From positions 204,679 to 268,678 of the forward strand of contig NZ_WESC01000001.1 in the NCBI RefSeq assembly GCF_009184905.1: a stretch of 64,000 nucleotides of DNA. The letters run 5' to 3'. Below, in pieces: positions 17,357 to 26,035 of this stretch. Origin of the DNA: Parvibaculum sedimenti. Lineage in GTDB: Bacteria > Pseudomonadota > Alphaproteobacteria > Parvibaculales > Parvibaculaceae. How positions within the stretch are numbered: position 1 is the stretch's first letter; each line of letters begins with the position of its first letter. Below the pieces are notes generated by a model. That model saw only the letters and a program-made list of their open reading frames with translations, was not told the origin of the DNA and ran no database searches. The translations under genes were made by a program, and so were the position numbers.

Positions 17357-17968
17357 TCAATGCGCGAAAATATCTTCCTCGGGCCAGCCGGCGAGATCGA
17401 GCGAGGCGCGCACGGGCAGGAAGGCGAAGCAGGCCTTGGCAAGCTCGATGCGGCCCTCGCGGGCGAGCATTCGGTCGAGGATCGCCTTGAGCTCATGCAG
17501 ATGCGTCACGTCGGAGGCCGCATAGGCTAGCTGGGCTTCGGAAATCTTTTCCGCGCCCCAGTCCGAGCTTTGTTGCTGCTTCGACAGATCGATGTTGAGG
17601 AGCTCCTTGCAGAGATCCTTCAGCCCGTGACGATCGGTATAGGTGCGCACCAGCTTCGAGGCGATCTTGGTGCAGTAGATCGGCGTCGTGACGACGCCGA
17701 GATATTTCTGCATCACCGCCACATCGAAGCGCGCATAATGAAAAATCTTGAGCACGGAAGGATCGGCCATGAGCGCGCGCAGGTTGGGCGCGTCATAGGT
17801 CGAACGGTCGAGCTGTACGAGATGGGCGTTGCCGTCACCAGCTGAAAGCTGGACCAGGCAGAGCGGATCGCGATGAGGGTTGAGCCCGAGGGTTTCGCTG
17901 TCGACCGCCACACTCGAACCGAAGCTCAAGCCGGCAGGCAGGTCGCCCTTGTGCAGCGTGATCGCCAT
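17357..17968 (-). CDS. RNase D-like 3'-5' exonuclease
   Basis: 203 residues: only the DEDDy exonuclease domain, without the HRDC domains of full RNase D. Acidic motifs are visible: SVAVDSETLGL (D, E), IFHYARFDVAVM (D) and AYAASDVTHLHEL (D plus the motif-III context). Compact proteins of this type in alphaproteobacteria trim 3' ends of structured RNAs. It lies immediately after the tRNA-Leu gene on the same strand and upstream of the lpt genes, so it may be the first gene of that operon. Confidence 0.85.
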   Translation of the reverse strand: MAITLHKGDLPAGLSFGSSVAVDSETLGLNPHRDPLCLVQLSAGDGNAHLVQLDRSTYDAPNLRALMADPSVLKIFHYARFDVAVMQKYLGVVTTPIYCTKIASKLVRTYTDRHGLKDLCKELLNIDLSKQQQSSDWGAEKISEAQLAYAASDVTHLHELKAILDRMLAREGRIELAKACFAFLPVRASLDLAGWPEEDIFAH

Positions 17969-18055
17969 AACGCCTCGTTTGCTCCGTTGGTGCCTTCAAG
18001 GTTCAGGCCTTGAAAGCAGCCCCGGCGTTCAGGTCGCCGAGGAGCGAGAGAAAGA

Positions 18056-18142
18056 TGGTGCCCAGGAGAAGACTCGAACTTCCACGCCCTTGCGAGCGCT
18101 AGCACCTGAAGCTAGTGCGTCTACCAATTCCGCCACCTGGGC
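18056..18142 (-). tRNA. tRNA-Leu (CAG)
   Basis: On the minus strand the acceptor GCCCAGG pairs with CCTGGGC, followed by A and an encoded CCA. The D arm contains GCGGAATTGGTAGACGC, the anticodon loop is TTCAGGT with stem CTAGC/GCTAG, a long variable arm marks class II, and the T arm contains AGTTCGAGTCT. Length is 87 nt including CCA. Confidence 0.97.
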
Positions 18143-18358
18143 TAACCGGGGGGAGACTTAAATAGCGCGCGAAGGCTTGTCAATGGACCCTGGAGGCCTG
18201 GAACGGATTTCCGTGTCTCCGACACCCCGGCAACTCGCAATTGCGGCATTCCGAAGCCTTTGCCGCGGGCAGGCCGTTGGGCTATCAAGGACATATGTGA
18301 CGGCGCCGGCTCAAACCGGGGCCAAGGCGGATTTGAGGCAGTTGGAGGCGAGAAGAGC

Positions 18359-19363
18359 GTGGCCGGGACTGGAACTGAACATAAGCGGGCTGCTCTGCGG
18401 CCGGGAAGCCTGATTACCGTGTTTGGCGGGTCGGGATTCATTGGCCGCCACGCCATCCAGGCGCTGGCGCGGCGGGGTTACCGCATCCGCGTCGCCGTCC
18501 GGCGCCCTAATGAGGCGCTTTTCGTCAAGACAACGGGCGATGTGGGCCAGGTCGAGCCCGTTCAGGCCAATATCCGCGATACGCGCTCCGTCCGCGCCGC
18601 CCTCGAAGGCGCGGATGCGGTCGTGAATCTCGTCGGCATTCTCCATGAAGCCGGTCCCCAGCGTTTTGAAAGCGTGCAGGCAGGCGGCGCCGACAGGGTC
18701 GCCCGTGAAGCCAAGGCGGCAGGCGTGGGCATTTTCGTCCATGTCTCGGCCATCGACGCCGACGCCGAGAGCAAGTCCGTCTATGCGCGGACCAAGGCGC
18801 TGGGCGAGCAGGCCGTTCTGGCCCAGATGCCCAATGCCGCGATCCTGCGCCCCTCGGTCGTCTTCGGGCCTGAAGACGACTTCTTCAACCGCTTCGCCGC
18901 CATGGCGCGGCTGTCGCCCTTCCTGCCGCTCATCGGCGGCGGCAAGACGAAGTTCCAGCCCGTCTATGTGAAGGATGTGGCCGAGGCGATCGTCCGTGCG
19001 CTCGAAACGGGCGCGGCCGACGGCAAGGTCTTCGAACTCGGCGGACCGGAAACCGCGACCTTCCGCGAATTGATGGAGCTCACGCTGCGCGAGATCGGCC
19101 GCAAGCGTATTCTGCTGCCGCTGCCGGTCTTCCTCGCGAAGCCGCTTGCCGCGATCCTGCAGCTTCTGCCCAATCCAGCGCTCACGGTCGACCAGCTTCA
19201 CCTCGTCACGCTCGACAATGTGGTGAGCGAGGCTGCACAGAAGGAAAGCCGCACGTTCAACGGCCTTGGCATCGCGCCCACCGGCATGGAAGCGATCCTG
19301 CCGGCCTATCTCGGCCGCTTCCGCCGCCGCGGGCAGTTCGAACAGCTTCATGTGACGGAATGA
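18359..19363 (+). CDS. NDUFA9-like NAD(P)-binding protein (atypical SDR)
   Basis: 334 residues if the GTG at 18359 is used (GGAGG 10 bp upstream); an upstream start at 18260 and a later GTG at 18419 are also possible, so the N-terminus is uncertain. The Rossmann motif ITVFGGSGFIGRHAIQALARRGY is followed by NLVGILHEAG, VHVSAIDADAESKSVYARTKALGE (Tyr-x3-Lys) and FGPEDDFFNRFA. It resembles the complex I accessory subunit NDUFA9 and its alphaproteobacterial relatives, thought to bind NADPH and help complex I or ubiquinone synthesis. Followed 25 bp later by cueR. Confidence 0.85.
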   Translation: MAGTGTEHKRAALRPGSLITVFGGSGFIGRHAIQALARRGYRIRVAVRRPNEALFVKTTGDVGQVEPVQANIRDTRSVRAALEGADAVVNLVGILHEAGPQRFESVQAGGADRVAREAKAAGVGIFVHVSAIDADAESKSVYARTKALGEQAVLAQMPNAAILRPSVVFGPEDDFFNRFAAMARLSPFLPLIGGGKTKFQPVYVKDVAEAIVRALETGAADGKVFELGGPETATFRELMELTLREIGRKRILLPLPVFLAKPLAAILQLLPNPALTVDQLHLVTLDNVVSEAAQKESRTFNGLGIAPTGMEAILPAYLGRFRRRGQFEQLHVTE

Positions 19364-19388
19364 GGCCGCTCAAAGGGCGGAAGGCATC

Positions 19389-19808
19389 ATGAACATAGGC
19401 GAGGTTGCGACCCGCTCGGGCGTTCCGGCAAAGACGATCCGCTACTACGAAGACATCGAGCTCATCGAAAGCGCGGATCGGGCCGCGAACGGCTATCGTT
19501 CCTATACGGAGGAAGCCGTTCACACTCTGCGTTTCGTCGCCCGCGCGCGCAATCTCGGCTTCACCGTCGATGAATGCCGCGATCTTATCGCGCTCTATCG
19601 CGACAAGGCCCGCGCCAGCGCCGATGTGAAGCGTATTGCCGAAGGCCACATCGCCGAGATCGACAAGAAGATCGAGGAATTGAGGTCGATGCGCGCGACG
19701 CTCGCGGACCTCGCAGACCGCTGTCATGGCGACGACCGGCCCGACTGCCCGATCATCGACGGACTGGCCTCGATGAACGGGCCGCACTGCCGGACATCTT
19801 CCAAGTGA
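19389..19808 (+). CDS. cueR: Cu(I)-responsive MerR-family regulator (CueR/HmrR)
   Basis: 139 residues. N-terminal MerR HTH (MNIGEVATRSGVPAKTIRYYEDIELI), a dimerisation helix, and the metal loop CHGDDRPDCPIIDGL with two Cys spaced as in CueR, the pair that binds Cu(I) or other monovalent ions. It activates copper export genes by untwisting promoters with 19-bp spacers. No copper ATPase or oxidase gene is adjacent, so its targets are elsewhere. A second Cys near the C-terminus (PHCRTSSK) resembles the tail of HmrR. Confidence 0.88.
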   Translation: MNIGEVATRSGVPAKTIRYYEDIELIESADRAANGYRSYTEEAVHTLRFVARARNLGFTVDECRDLIALYRDKARASADVKRIAEGHIAEIDKKIEELRSMRATLADLADRCHGDDRPDCPIIDGLASMNGPHCRTSSK

Positions 19809-19845
19809 GGGCGCGGGCCCTTTCCCACGTTTAGACTGCGAGAAC

Positions 19846-20526
19846 ATGCGTCAGCTTTATCACCTGCTCATCTCCCCTGCCTGCCGCAAAGTGCGCCTTG
19901 CGCTGGCGGAAAAGAACATCGGCTTCGAGCTTGTCGAGGAGCGCGACTGGGAGCGACGGCACGAATTCCTGGCGCTTAACCCCGCGGGCGAAGTGCCCGT
20001 TCTGGTCGAGGAAGACGGTTCCGTCATCTCGGGCGGCATGCCGATCTGCGAATATCTGGAAGAGACGGCGACGGAAATGCCTCTCATTCCCGGTACTGCG
20101 ATGGATCGCGCCGAGACGCGCCGCCTTGTCGACTGGTTCGACCGCAAATTCGCCGCCGAAGTTTCGGACGGATTGATTTTCGAAAAGGTGACGCGCCGTT
20201 TCCTCGGCGCCTCCGAAGGCGGTGGCGCCCCCGACATGGGTGTGGTTCGCGCCGCGCTCCACAATCTGCGCTATCACCTTGATTATATCTCCTACCTCAT
20301 GGAGGAGCGACGTTGGCTCTCCGGCGAGGAGATGACGCTGGCCGATCTTACTGCCGCCGCGCATCTCTCCTGCCTCGACTATGTGGGCGACGTGCCCTGG
20401 ACCCAGTTCCCCGGCGCGAAGGACTGGTATGTCCGCATAAAATCGCGCCCCGCCTTCCGGCAGATCCTCGCCGATCATGTGCCGGGCATGCCGCCGACAA
20501 AGCTCTATGCCAATCTCGACTTCTGA
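19846..20526 (+). CDS. glutathione S-transferase family protein, FzlA-like
   Basis: 226 residues. Thioredoxin-like N-terminal domain (LYHLLISPACRKVRLALAEKNIGFELVEE...NPAGEVPVLVEEDG) and alpha-helical C-terminal domain (WLSGEEMTLADLTAAAHLSCLDYVGDVPW). The start, length and short conserved tail ending YANLDF resemble the alphaproteobacterial FzlA proteins, which bind FtsZ and curve its filaments rather than act as detoxifying enzymes. That identification is from memory and moderately sure. Overlaps queG by 20 bp. Confidence 0.75.
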   Translation: MRQLYHLLISPACRKVRLALAEKNIGFELVEERDWERRHEFLALNPAGEVPVLVEEDGSVISGGMPICEYLEETATEMPLIPGTAMDRAETRRLVDWFDRKFAAEVSDGLIFEKVTRRFLGASEGGGAPDMGVVRAALHNLRYHLDYISYLMEERRWLSGEEMTLADLTAAAHLSCLDYVGDVPWTQFPGAKDWYVRIKSRPAFRQILADHVPGMPPTKLYANLDF

Positions 20527-21679
20527 TCGCGCCACGACAGCGGAGGGTTTGAAGCCCGCGCTCGTCGCGCGTGCGAAGGAGGCAGGCTTCGACGTCGTCC
20601 GCATCACGCGTCCCGATGCGACGCCGCTTGCCTCATCGCGTCTGCGTGAATGGCTCGCTGCCGGGCGTCACGGCGAGATGGGCTGGATGGAGGGCACGGA
20701 GGAACGCCGTGGCCATCCCGGCATTCTCTGGCCAGATGTGAAAAGCGTCGTCATGCTGGCGATGAATTACGGACCTGACGAAAATCCGCTGAAGCTGCTC
20801 GAACAGCACGACCGTGCCGCGATCTCGGTCTATGCGAAGAACCGCGACTATCACGACCTCGTCAAATCTCGGCTGAAGCAGGTGGCCCGCTGGCTCGCCG
20901 AGACGAGCGGCACCGAGGTGAAGGTCTTTGTCGATACCGCGCCCGTCATGGAAAAGCCGCTTGCGGAAGCGGCGGGCATCGGCTGGCAAGGCAAACACAC
21001 CAATCTCGTCTCACGCGATTTTGGCTCTTGGCTCTTTCTCGGCTCGATCTTTACGACGCTGGAACTCGAAGCCGACGAAGCGCATGAAGATCGCTGCGGC
21101 GAGTGCCATCGCTGCCTTGACATCTGCCCGACATCAGCTTTTCCCAAGCCTTACGAACTCGATGCGCGGCGATGCATCTCCTATCTCACCATCGAGAACA
21201 AGGGGGCGATCCCGCGCGAGTTTCGCGAAGCGATGGGCAACCGCATTTATGGCTGCGACGATTGCCTTGCCGTTTGTCCCTGGAACAAGTTCGCGTCGGA
21301 GGCGCGCGAAGCCGCCTTCCATGCGCGAGACGAATTACGCGCGCCGCATCTTGCCGATCTCGTCATGCTCGACGACACGGCGTTTCGCGCACTTTTTTCC
21401 GGCTCGCCGATCAAGCGCGTGGGGCGCGACCGCTTCATCCGCAATGTGCTGATCGCCATCGGCAATTCGCGCGACAAGGATTTCCTGGCCCTGGTGCGCG
21501 AGCGGCTCGGCGATGATGCGGCGCTCGTCCGCGCCATGGCGGTCTGGGCGCTGGGCGTGCTCGTACCCGATGAGGCAAGGGCGCTCGCCGCCGATGCGCT
21601 GTCGCGCGAGGAGGATGAGAGCGTCCGGGAAGAGTGGCGCTATTGCGCGGGTTTTTCCGATTTGTCGAGCAGCGCCTGA
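20507..21679 (+). CDS. queG: epoxyqueuosine reductase QueG
   Basis: 390 residues from ATG 20507, inside the end of the preceding gene. The cobalamin-binding catalytic part (about 15-170, with VFVDTAPVMEKPLAEAAGIGWQGKHTNLV) is followed by two 4Fe-4S motifs (CGECHRCLDICP and CDDCLAVCPWNKF) and a C-terminal HEAT-like helical part (RNVLIAIGNSRDKDFLALV). It performs the last step of queuosine synthesis in tRNA wobble position 34. Its last 40 bp overlap the convergent TPR gene. Confidence 0.95.
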   Translation: MPISTSDRATTAEGLKPALVARAKEAGFDVVRITRPDATPLASSRLREWLAAGRHGEMGWMEGTEERRGHPGILWPDVKSVVMLAMNYGPDENPLKLLEQHDRAAISVYAKNRDYHDLVKSRLKQVARWLAETSGTEVKVFVDTAPVMEKPLAEAAGIGWQGKHTNLVSRDFGSWLFLGSIFTTLELEADEAHEDRCGECHRCLDICPTSAFPKPYELDARRCISYLTIENKGAIPREFREAMGNRIYGCDDCLAVCPWNKFASEAREAAFHARDELRAPHLADLVMLDDTAFRALFSGSPIKRVGRDRFIRNVLIAIGNSRDKDFLALVRERLGDDAALVRAMAVWALGVLVPDEARALAADALSREEDESVREEWRYCAGFSDLSSSA

Positions 21680-22428
21680 GCCGCTGCGGCTGCGGGATCG
21701 GAAGCGCGGCCCGTCTGCTTCGCGAAACGGACAACTGTCATCCAGTCGGCCTTCGCGCCGGAAAGATTGCCCGTCTCGGCCCGCATGCGCCCGCGTTCCA
21801 GCAGCGCATCGAGATTGTGCGGCGCGAGCGACACTGCGCGCTCCACATCCGCGAGCGCCGCTTTCGGGTGGCCGAGATTGCGCAAGGCGGTCGCGCGGAG
21901 CGTGAGAGCCGCCGCGAGAGACGGGCTTTCGGCCAAGGCCTCGCCCGCATCCTTGCGCACGCCGTCCCAGTCTTTTTCGAGCGCCCGGACCTGCGCGCGG
22001 CCCAGGTAGAGTTCGGGCACTCCCGGCAGAAGCTCTATCGCTGCGTCATAGGCCGCCCGCGCCTTGGCGAGATTGCCTGCGACCGCCCATGCGCTTCCCG
22101 CCTGCCCGTAAATTTCGGCGCGTGTTTCGGCCGGCGCGTCCGTCATGGCATCGGCCAGTTCCTGAAAGCGGGCCGCGGCTTCGTCGAGTTCTCCCAGTGC
22201 GGAAAGCGCCAGCGCTTCGCAATGAAGCGCCGCATTGCCGCCAGCCGCCGCTTTCCAGTCCCGGGCATAGGCGAGCGCCTTGACGGGCTCGCGGTCCGTC
22301 AGTGCGACGCAAGCTTCGTAGCTGTGCGGCTCCGCCGGTTTGGCAGGCTCTGCGGCGCGGGAGGGCGAGGCCTGCCCAAGCGCGGTGAGCAGGGCGAGAA
22401 GGGGGAGGCTTTGTCTGACGGTCATCAT
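21640..22428 (-). CDS. periplasmic TPR-repeat protein
   Basis: 262 residues from ATG 22428 (GGGAGG 9 bp upstream). The N-terminus MMTVRQSLPLLALLTALGQASPSRA is a signal peptide. The rest is a run of tetratricopeptide units, about five (for example AAYDAAIELLPGVPELYLGRAQVRALEKDWDGVRKDAGEAL and ADVERAVSLAPHNLDALLERGRMRAETGNLSGA). Probably a periplasmic scaffold; no partner is evident. The 3' end overlaps queG tail-to-tail by 40 bp, and the start is back-to-back with the epimerase gene. Confidence 0.78.
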   Translation of the reverse strand: MMTVRQSLPLLALLTALGQASPSRAAEPAKPAEPHSYEACVALTDREPVKALAYARDWKAAAGGNAALHCEALALSALGELDEAAARFQELADAMTDAPAETRAEIYGQAGSAWAVAGNLAKARAAYDAAIELLPGVPELYLGRAQVRALEKDWDGVRKDAGEALAESPSLAAALTLRATALRNLGHPKAALADVERAVSLAPHNLDALLERGRMRAETGNLSGAKADWMTVVRFAKQTGRASDPAAAAAQALLDKSEKPAQ

Positions 22429-22478
22429 GGGCGATAACCTCCCCGAGGCGCGGGCGCATTGCAAGTCAATAGCCGGTA

Positions 22479-23393
22479 ATGGGGCAGCCTATAGACGGAG
22501 CCGTGGTGAAAGAAACGGGGAAACGACTTTTCTGCTTCGGCCTTGGCTTCAGCGCCGAGGCGCTGGCGCGGCGATTGAGCGAACAGGGCTTCGCCGTTGC
22601 CGGCACCTGTCGGGGCGTGGAAAAGGCCGTGGCGCTTGCCGCGAAGGGCTTTGAGATGCATCTTTTCGACGAGGGGCATCCGCTCGCCGGTCCGGCGGCG
22701 GCGCTTGGCGGCACGACCCACCTTCTCCTATCCATTCCACCCGGCGCGGCGGGCGACCCGGCTTTCGCCGCCCATGCGCGGGATATTGCGGCACTGGCGC
22801 CCAGCCTCGAATGGGTGGGTTATCTCTCGACAACGGGGCCTTACGGCGATCGCGGCGGCGACTGGGTGACGGAGGATGCGCCGCTCGCGCCGTCGACGGA
22901 GCGCGGCCGCCGTCGCCTTGCCGCCGAGGAGGCGTGGCGCGGGCTCGCCGCCGACGCGGGGCTTCCGCTTCATATCTTCCGGCTCGCCGGGATCTATGGT
23001 CCCGGACGCAATCAGATCCGCAGCCTTCTCGACGGCACCGCAAAGCGCGTCGTAAAGGAGGGGCAGGTCTTTTCGCGCATTCATGTCGAGGACATAGGTG
23101 CCGTGCTCGAGGCCTCGATCGCGCGGCCCAATCCCGGCGCGGTCTATAATGTCTGTGACGACGAGCCCGCCCCGCCGCAGGATGTTGTGGCCTACGCGGC
23201 CCTGCTTCTCGGGCGCGAGCCACCGCCCGAGATCCCCTTCGAGAAGGCCGAGCTTTCACCGATGGCGCGGAGTTTCTATGCGGAATCGAAGCGCGTCTCG
23301 AACCGGCGCATCCGCGAGGAGCTTGGGGTGTTGCTTGCCTATCCGACCTATCGCGAGGGGTTGGACGCGCTTGTCGAACTCGAGACAAACTGA
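22479..23393 (+). CDS. NAD(P)-dependent epimerase/SDR family, YeeZ-like
   Basis: 304 residues (a GTG at 22506 would give 295). Nucleotide-binding opening KRLFCFGLGFSAEALARRLSEQGFAVAGTCR (GxGxxA type), then LLLSIPPG, WVGYLSTTGPYGDRGGDWVTE, RLAGIYGPGRNQIRSL and VYNVCDDEPAPPQDVVAYAA. This is the atypical short-chain dehydrogenase type represented by E. coli YeeZ, whose substrate is unknown. Divergent from the TPR gene with about 50 bp between them. Confidence 0.8.
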   Translation: MGQPIDGAVVKETGKRLFCFGLGFSAEALARRLSEQGFAVAGTCRGVEKAVALAAKGFEMHLFDEGHPLAGPAAALGGTTHLLLSIPPGAAGDPAFAAHARDIAALAPSLEWVGYLSTTGPYGDRGGDWVTEDAPLAPSTERGRRRLAAEEAWRGLAADAGLPLHIFRLAGIYGPGRNQIRSLLDGTAKRVVKEGQVFSRIHVEDIGAVLEASIARPNPGAVYNVCDDEPAPPQDVVAYAALLLGREPPPEIPFEKAELSPMARSFYAESKRVSNRRIREELGVLLAYPTYREGLDALVELETN

Positions 23394-23471
23394 CGCGGGC
23401 GGCATTGATCTGGCTCAGGGAGCCATGCCTGCGTTTGAGCTAATGTGACTGCATACAAGGGAGATACCTGA

Positions 23472-23864
23472 ATGACTCACTATCACGCCGCTGTCTGGAT
23501 CGACCATCACGAAGCCCGCATCGTTTCCTTCAATCCGGACGAACATGCGACGGCTACGTTGCAGCATCATCAGGCGGTCAAGCATACGCAGCACAGCGCC
23601 GGAAAGTCGCGCAACTGGCGCGCCCCGGAAGACCCGGCCTATTACGAGGAAGTCGCCAAGGGCCTCGACGGCTTCGGCGAAATTCTGATCGTCGGTCCGG
23701 CCAATGCGAAGTTCGCCTTCCTGAAGCATCTTCAGGCCAAGCATCCGGCGCTTGCGGCCAAGGTCGTCGGCATCGAAACGGTCGACCACCCGAGCGATGG
23801 CGAGCTTACCAATTACGCTCGCGCCTATTTCTACAAGAAAGACCGCACACTGCCGCAGCTCTGA
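23472..23864 (+). CDS. conserved protein with eRF1/host-attachment-like fold
   Basis: 130 residues, ATG at 23472. Opens MTHYHAAVWIDHHEARIVSF and contains DGFGEILIVGPANAKFAFLKHLQAKHPALAAKVVGIETVDHPSDGEL, a pattern of proteins often labelled translational machinery protein with an eRF1 domain-2-like fold. His-rich in the middle (LQHHQAVKHTQHSAGK). The role is unknown; relatives are stress-induced in rhizobia as far as I recall. Single gene with its own terminator. Confidence 0.72.
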   Translation: MTHYHAAVWIDHHEARIVSFNPDEHATATLQHHQAVKHTQHSAGKSRNWRAPEDPAYYEEVAKGLDGFGEILIVGPANAKFAFLKHLQAKHPALAAKVVGIETVDHPSDGELTNYARAYFYKKDRTLPQL

Positions 23865-23890
23865 GCAAGGCAGTTCGGGATTCCGACGCG

Positions 23891-23925
23891 AGAGGCAATC
23901 CGGTTGGGTTGCCTCTTTCGTTTTT
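23891..23925 (+). terminator. rho-independent terminator
   Basis: AGAGGCAA (23891-23898) pairs with TTGCCTCT (23909-23916), followed by TTCGTTTTT. It is 27 bp after the stop of the eRF1-like gene. Confidence 0.85.
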
Positions 23926-23941
23926 GCGCCGGTGTTTGGAT

Positions 23942-24724
23942 TCAGCGAGACTCGATTTCGGCGAGCAGCGTTTCAATCGTCTGCGTCAGCCGTGCGATGT
24001 CTTCCGGTGTCGAGAGGCGGTGATCGCCGGTCTTCGTCATCGTGATGGCGACATTGTTCGATTCCAGCGCATCGACGAGCCGCATGGCGTGTTTCCGCGG
24101 CACGTCGGGATCGGCCATGCCCTGCAGGATACGTACGGGAACCTTGATCGGGATGGGCTGGTCCAGCAGAAGGTGGCTCCGCCCCTCCTCGATCAGCTTC
24201 ATCGTGATCTCATAGGGCTCTTCGTCATATTCGGACGGGCGGCGATAAACGCCATCGCGCAGCAATATCTCGCGCACTTCGTCCGAAAAGTTCTTCCACA
24301 TCAGTTCTTCGGTGAAGTCCGGCGCGGGCGCGATGAGAATGAGCGCCTTGACGCGCTCGGGCCGCGCGAGGGCTGCGAGCAGCGCAATCCAGCCCCCCAT
24401 GCTCGATCCGACCAGCACCTGCGGCCCCTCGGCCAGCGCGTCAATTGCGGCCAGCGCATCCTCGCGCCAGTGGCCGATGGTCGCCTCGCTGAAATCGCCC
24501 GATGATGCGCCATGCGCGAAATAGTCGAAGCGCAGGAAATGGCGCCGTGCGCGCCTTGCCCATTCGGCCAAAGCCCCAGCCTTCGTGCCCGTCATGTCGG
24601 ATTTGAAGCCGCCGAGCCATGTGAGGCCGGTGGGGCCTGCGGGCGCCGCGGGCCTCTCGATCCGGTAAGCGAGGCTTTCGCCGTCGGGACGGGCGAGCTT
24701 GCGGGGGTCTGGGCTGTCGGTCAT
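23942..24724 (-). CDS. alpha/beta hydrolase (ABHD10-like)
   Basis: 260 residues. The nucleophile elbow VLVGSSMGGWIAL, the acid region MADPDVPRKHA and the catalytic His in KTGDHRLSTPED complete a triad. LTWLGGFKSDMTGTKAGAL near the start is characteristic of the ABHD10-like group, known in animals for thioesterase and glucuronide-hydrolase activity. No signal peptide, so probably a cytoplasmic esterase or thioesterase. It diverges from the glycosyltransferase gene with 66 bp between the starts. Confidence 0.85.
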   Translation of the reverse strand: MTDSPDPRKLARPDGESLAYRIERPAAPAGPTGLTWLGGFKSDMTGTKAGALAEWARRARRHFLRFDYFAHGASSGDFSEATIGHWREDALAAIDALAEGPQVLVGSSMGGWIALLAALARPERVKALILIAPAPDFTEELMWKNFSDEVREILLRDGVYRRPSEYDEEPYEITMKLIEEGRSHLLLDQPIPIKVPVRILQGMADPDVPRKHAMRLVDALESNNVAITMTKTGDHRLSTPEDIARLTQTIETLLAEIESR

Positions 24725-24790
24725 TGTCTGTTATGTATCGCGGTGATGGCCGGGTCGACCGGCAAAACATACATCAGGCAGAGACGAGCC

Positions 24791-26035
24791 GTGTCCATTT
24801 CATTCGAAAACCTGTCGCCACGCCCCGCGATCCTGCAAGTGATTCCGTCGCTCAATATTGGCGGCGCGGAGCGCACGACCATCGACATGGCCCGGGCCAT
24901 CATTGCGGCGGGCGGGCGCGCCGTCGTCGCAAGTTCGGGCGGACGGCTGCTCAATGAGCTTATTGCCGCCGGCGGCGAGCATGTTGACATGGATGTCCAC
25001 TCCAAGAATCCCATCATCATGGCGCTCAATGTCGAGCGTCTGACGCGCCTCGCCGAGCGCGAGAAGATCGACCTCATTCATGCGCGAAGCCGCGCGCCTG
25101 CGTGGAGCGCGCTCGCCGCCGCCCATCGTCTCGGCCTTCCCTTCGTCACCACCTATCATTCCAAGGTGCATGAAGCGCCGCGCCTCAAGGTCTTTTACAA
25201 TTCCGTGATGACGCGCGGCGACGCTGTGATCGCGAATTCTTCCTATACGGCGGAACGCATCGGCCGCGTTCATGCGCCAGATCCAGCTCGCCTCTTCGTC
25301 GTGCCGCGTGGTGTCGACACGGATTATCTCGACGAAGCCGCTGTCGAGCCGGAGCGCATGGCGGCGCTGCGCCTGCGCTGGAACATTCTGGATGACGGGC
25401 GCGCCATCTTTTTGCTGCCGGCGCGCATTTCGCGCTGGAAGGGGCAGAAGCTCGCCATTCAGGCGGCGGCGGACCTGCTGTCGAGCGGCGTTACCGGCTT
25501 CCGGCTTCTCCTTGTCGGCGACGCGCAGGGGCGCAACGCCTTCGTGAAGGAGGTGCAGGACATGATCGGCGATCCGGACCTCGCCCGCCATGTCGCCCTT
25601 GTCGGCCACTGCGACGATATGGCGGCGGCCTATGCGCTGAGCGATGTCGTGCTTTCTCCCTCGATCGAGGCGGAGCCTTTCGGCCGCGTCGCGGTCGAGG
25701 CGCAGTCGATGCGCCGTCCGGTGATCGTCAGCGATGCGGGCGGCCAGCGCGAAACGGTGCTGACGCCGGAAATGACGGGCGGCATCGAGAATGCGACGGG
25801 CCTCGCGGTCGAGCCCAATGACGCAAAGGCGCTCGCGGCGGCCATGAAGGCCGTCCTCGAACTCACGCCTGAAGCCCGCCGCGGCATGGGAGAGCGGGGC
25901 AGGGCAAATGCGCTCGCCCATTATTCGGTCGGGGCCATGACCGGGGCGACGCTCGACGTCTATGCGCGGCTGATCGCTCGCAGCCGGGATAAACGCAGCG
26001 CTGCGAAGCATGGTGGGGCGAAGCGCGGTGGCTGA
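24791..26035 (+). CDS. glycosyltransferase family 4 (LPS/EPS type)
   Basis: 414 residues with a GTG start at 24791 (VSISFENLSPRPAILQVIPSLNIGGAERTTIDMARAI); no strong Shine-Dalgarno sequence is visible, so the start is uncertain. GT-B fold: acceptor domain with NIGGAER, donor domain with FLLPARISRWKGQKLAIQAA and the E-x7-E motif in SIEAEPFGRVAVEAQSMRRPVI. Such enzymes add sugars from nucleotide donors to lipopolysaccharide or other surface glycans at the inner membrane. Overlaps the next small gene by 26 bp. Confidence 0.88.
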   Translation: MSISFENLSPRPAILQVIPSLNIGGAERTTIDMARAIIAAGGRAVVASSGGRLLNELIAAGGEHVDMDVHSKNPIIMALNVERLTRLAEREKIDLIHARSRAPAWSALAAAHRLGLPFVTTYHSKVHEAPRLKVFYNSVMTRGDAVIANSSYTAERIGRVHAPDPARLFVVPRGVDTDYLDEAAVEPERMAALRLRWNILDDGRAIFLLPARISRWKGQKLAIQAAADLLSSGVTGFRLLLVGDAQGRNAFVKEVQDMIGDPDLARHVALVGHCDDMAAAYALSDVVLSPSIEAEPFGRVAVEAQSMRRPVIVSDAGGQRETVLTPEMTGGIENATGLAVEPNDAKALAAAMKAVLELTPEARRGMGERGRANALAHYSVGAMTGATLDVYARLIARSRDKRSAAKHGGAKRGG

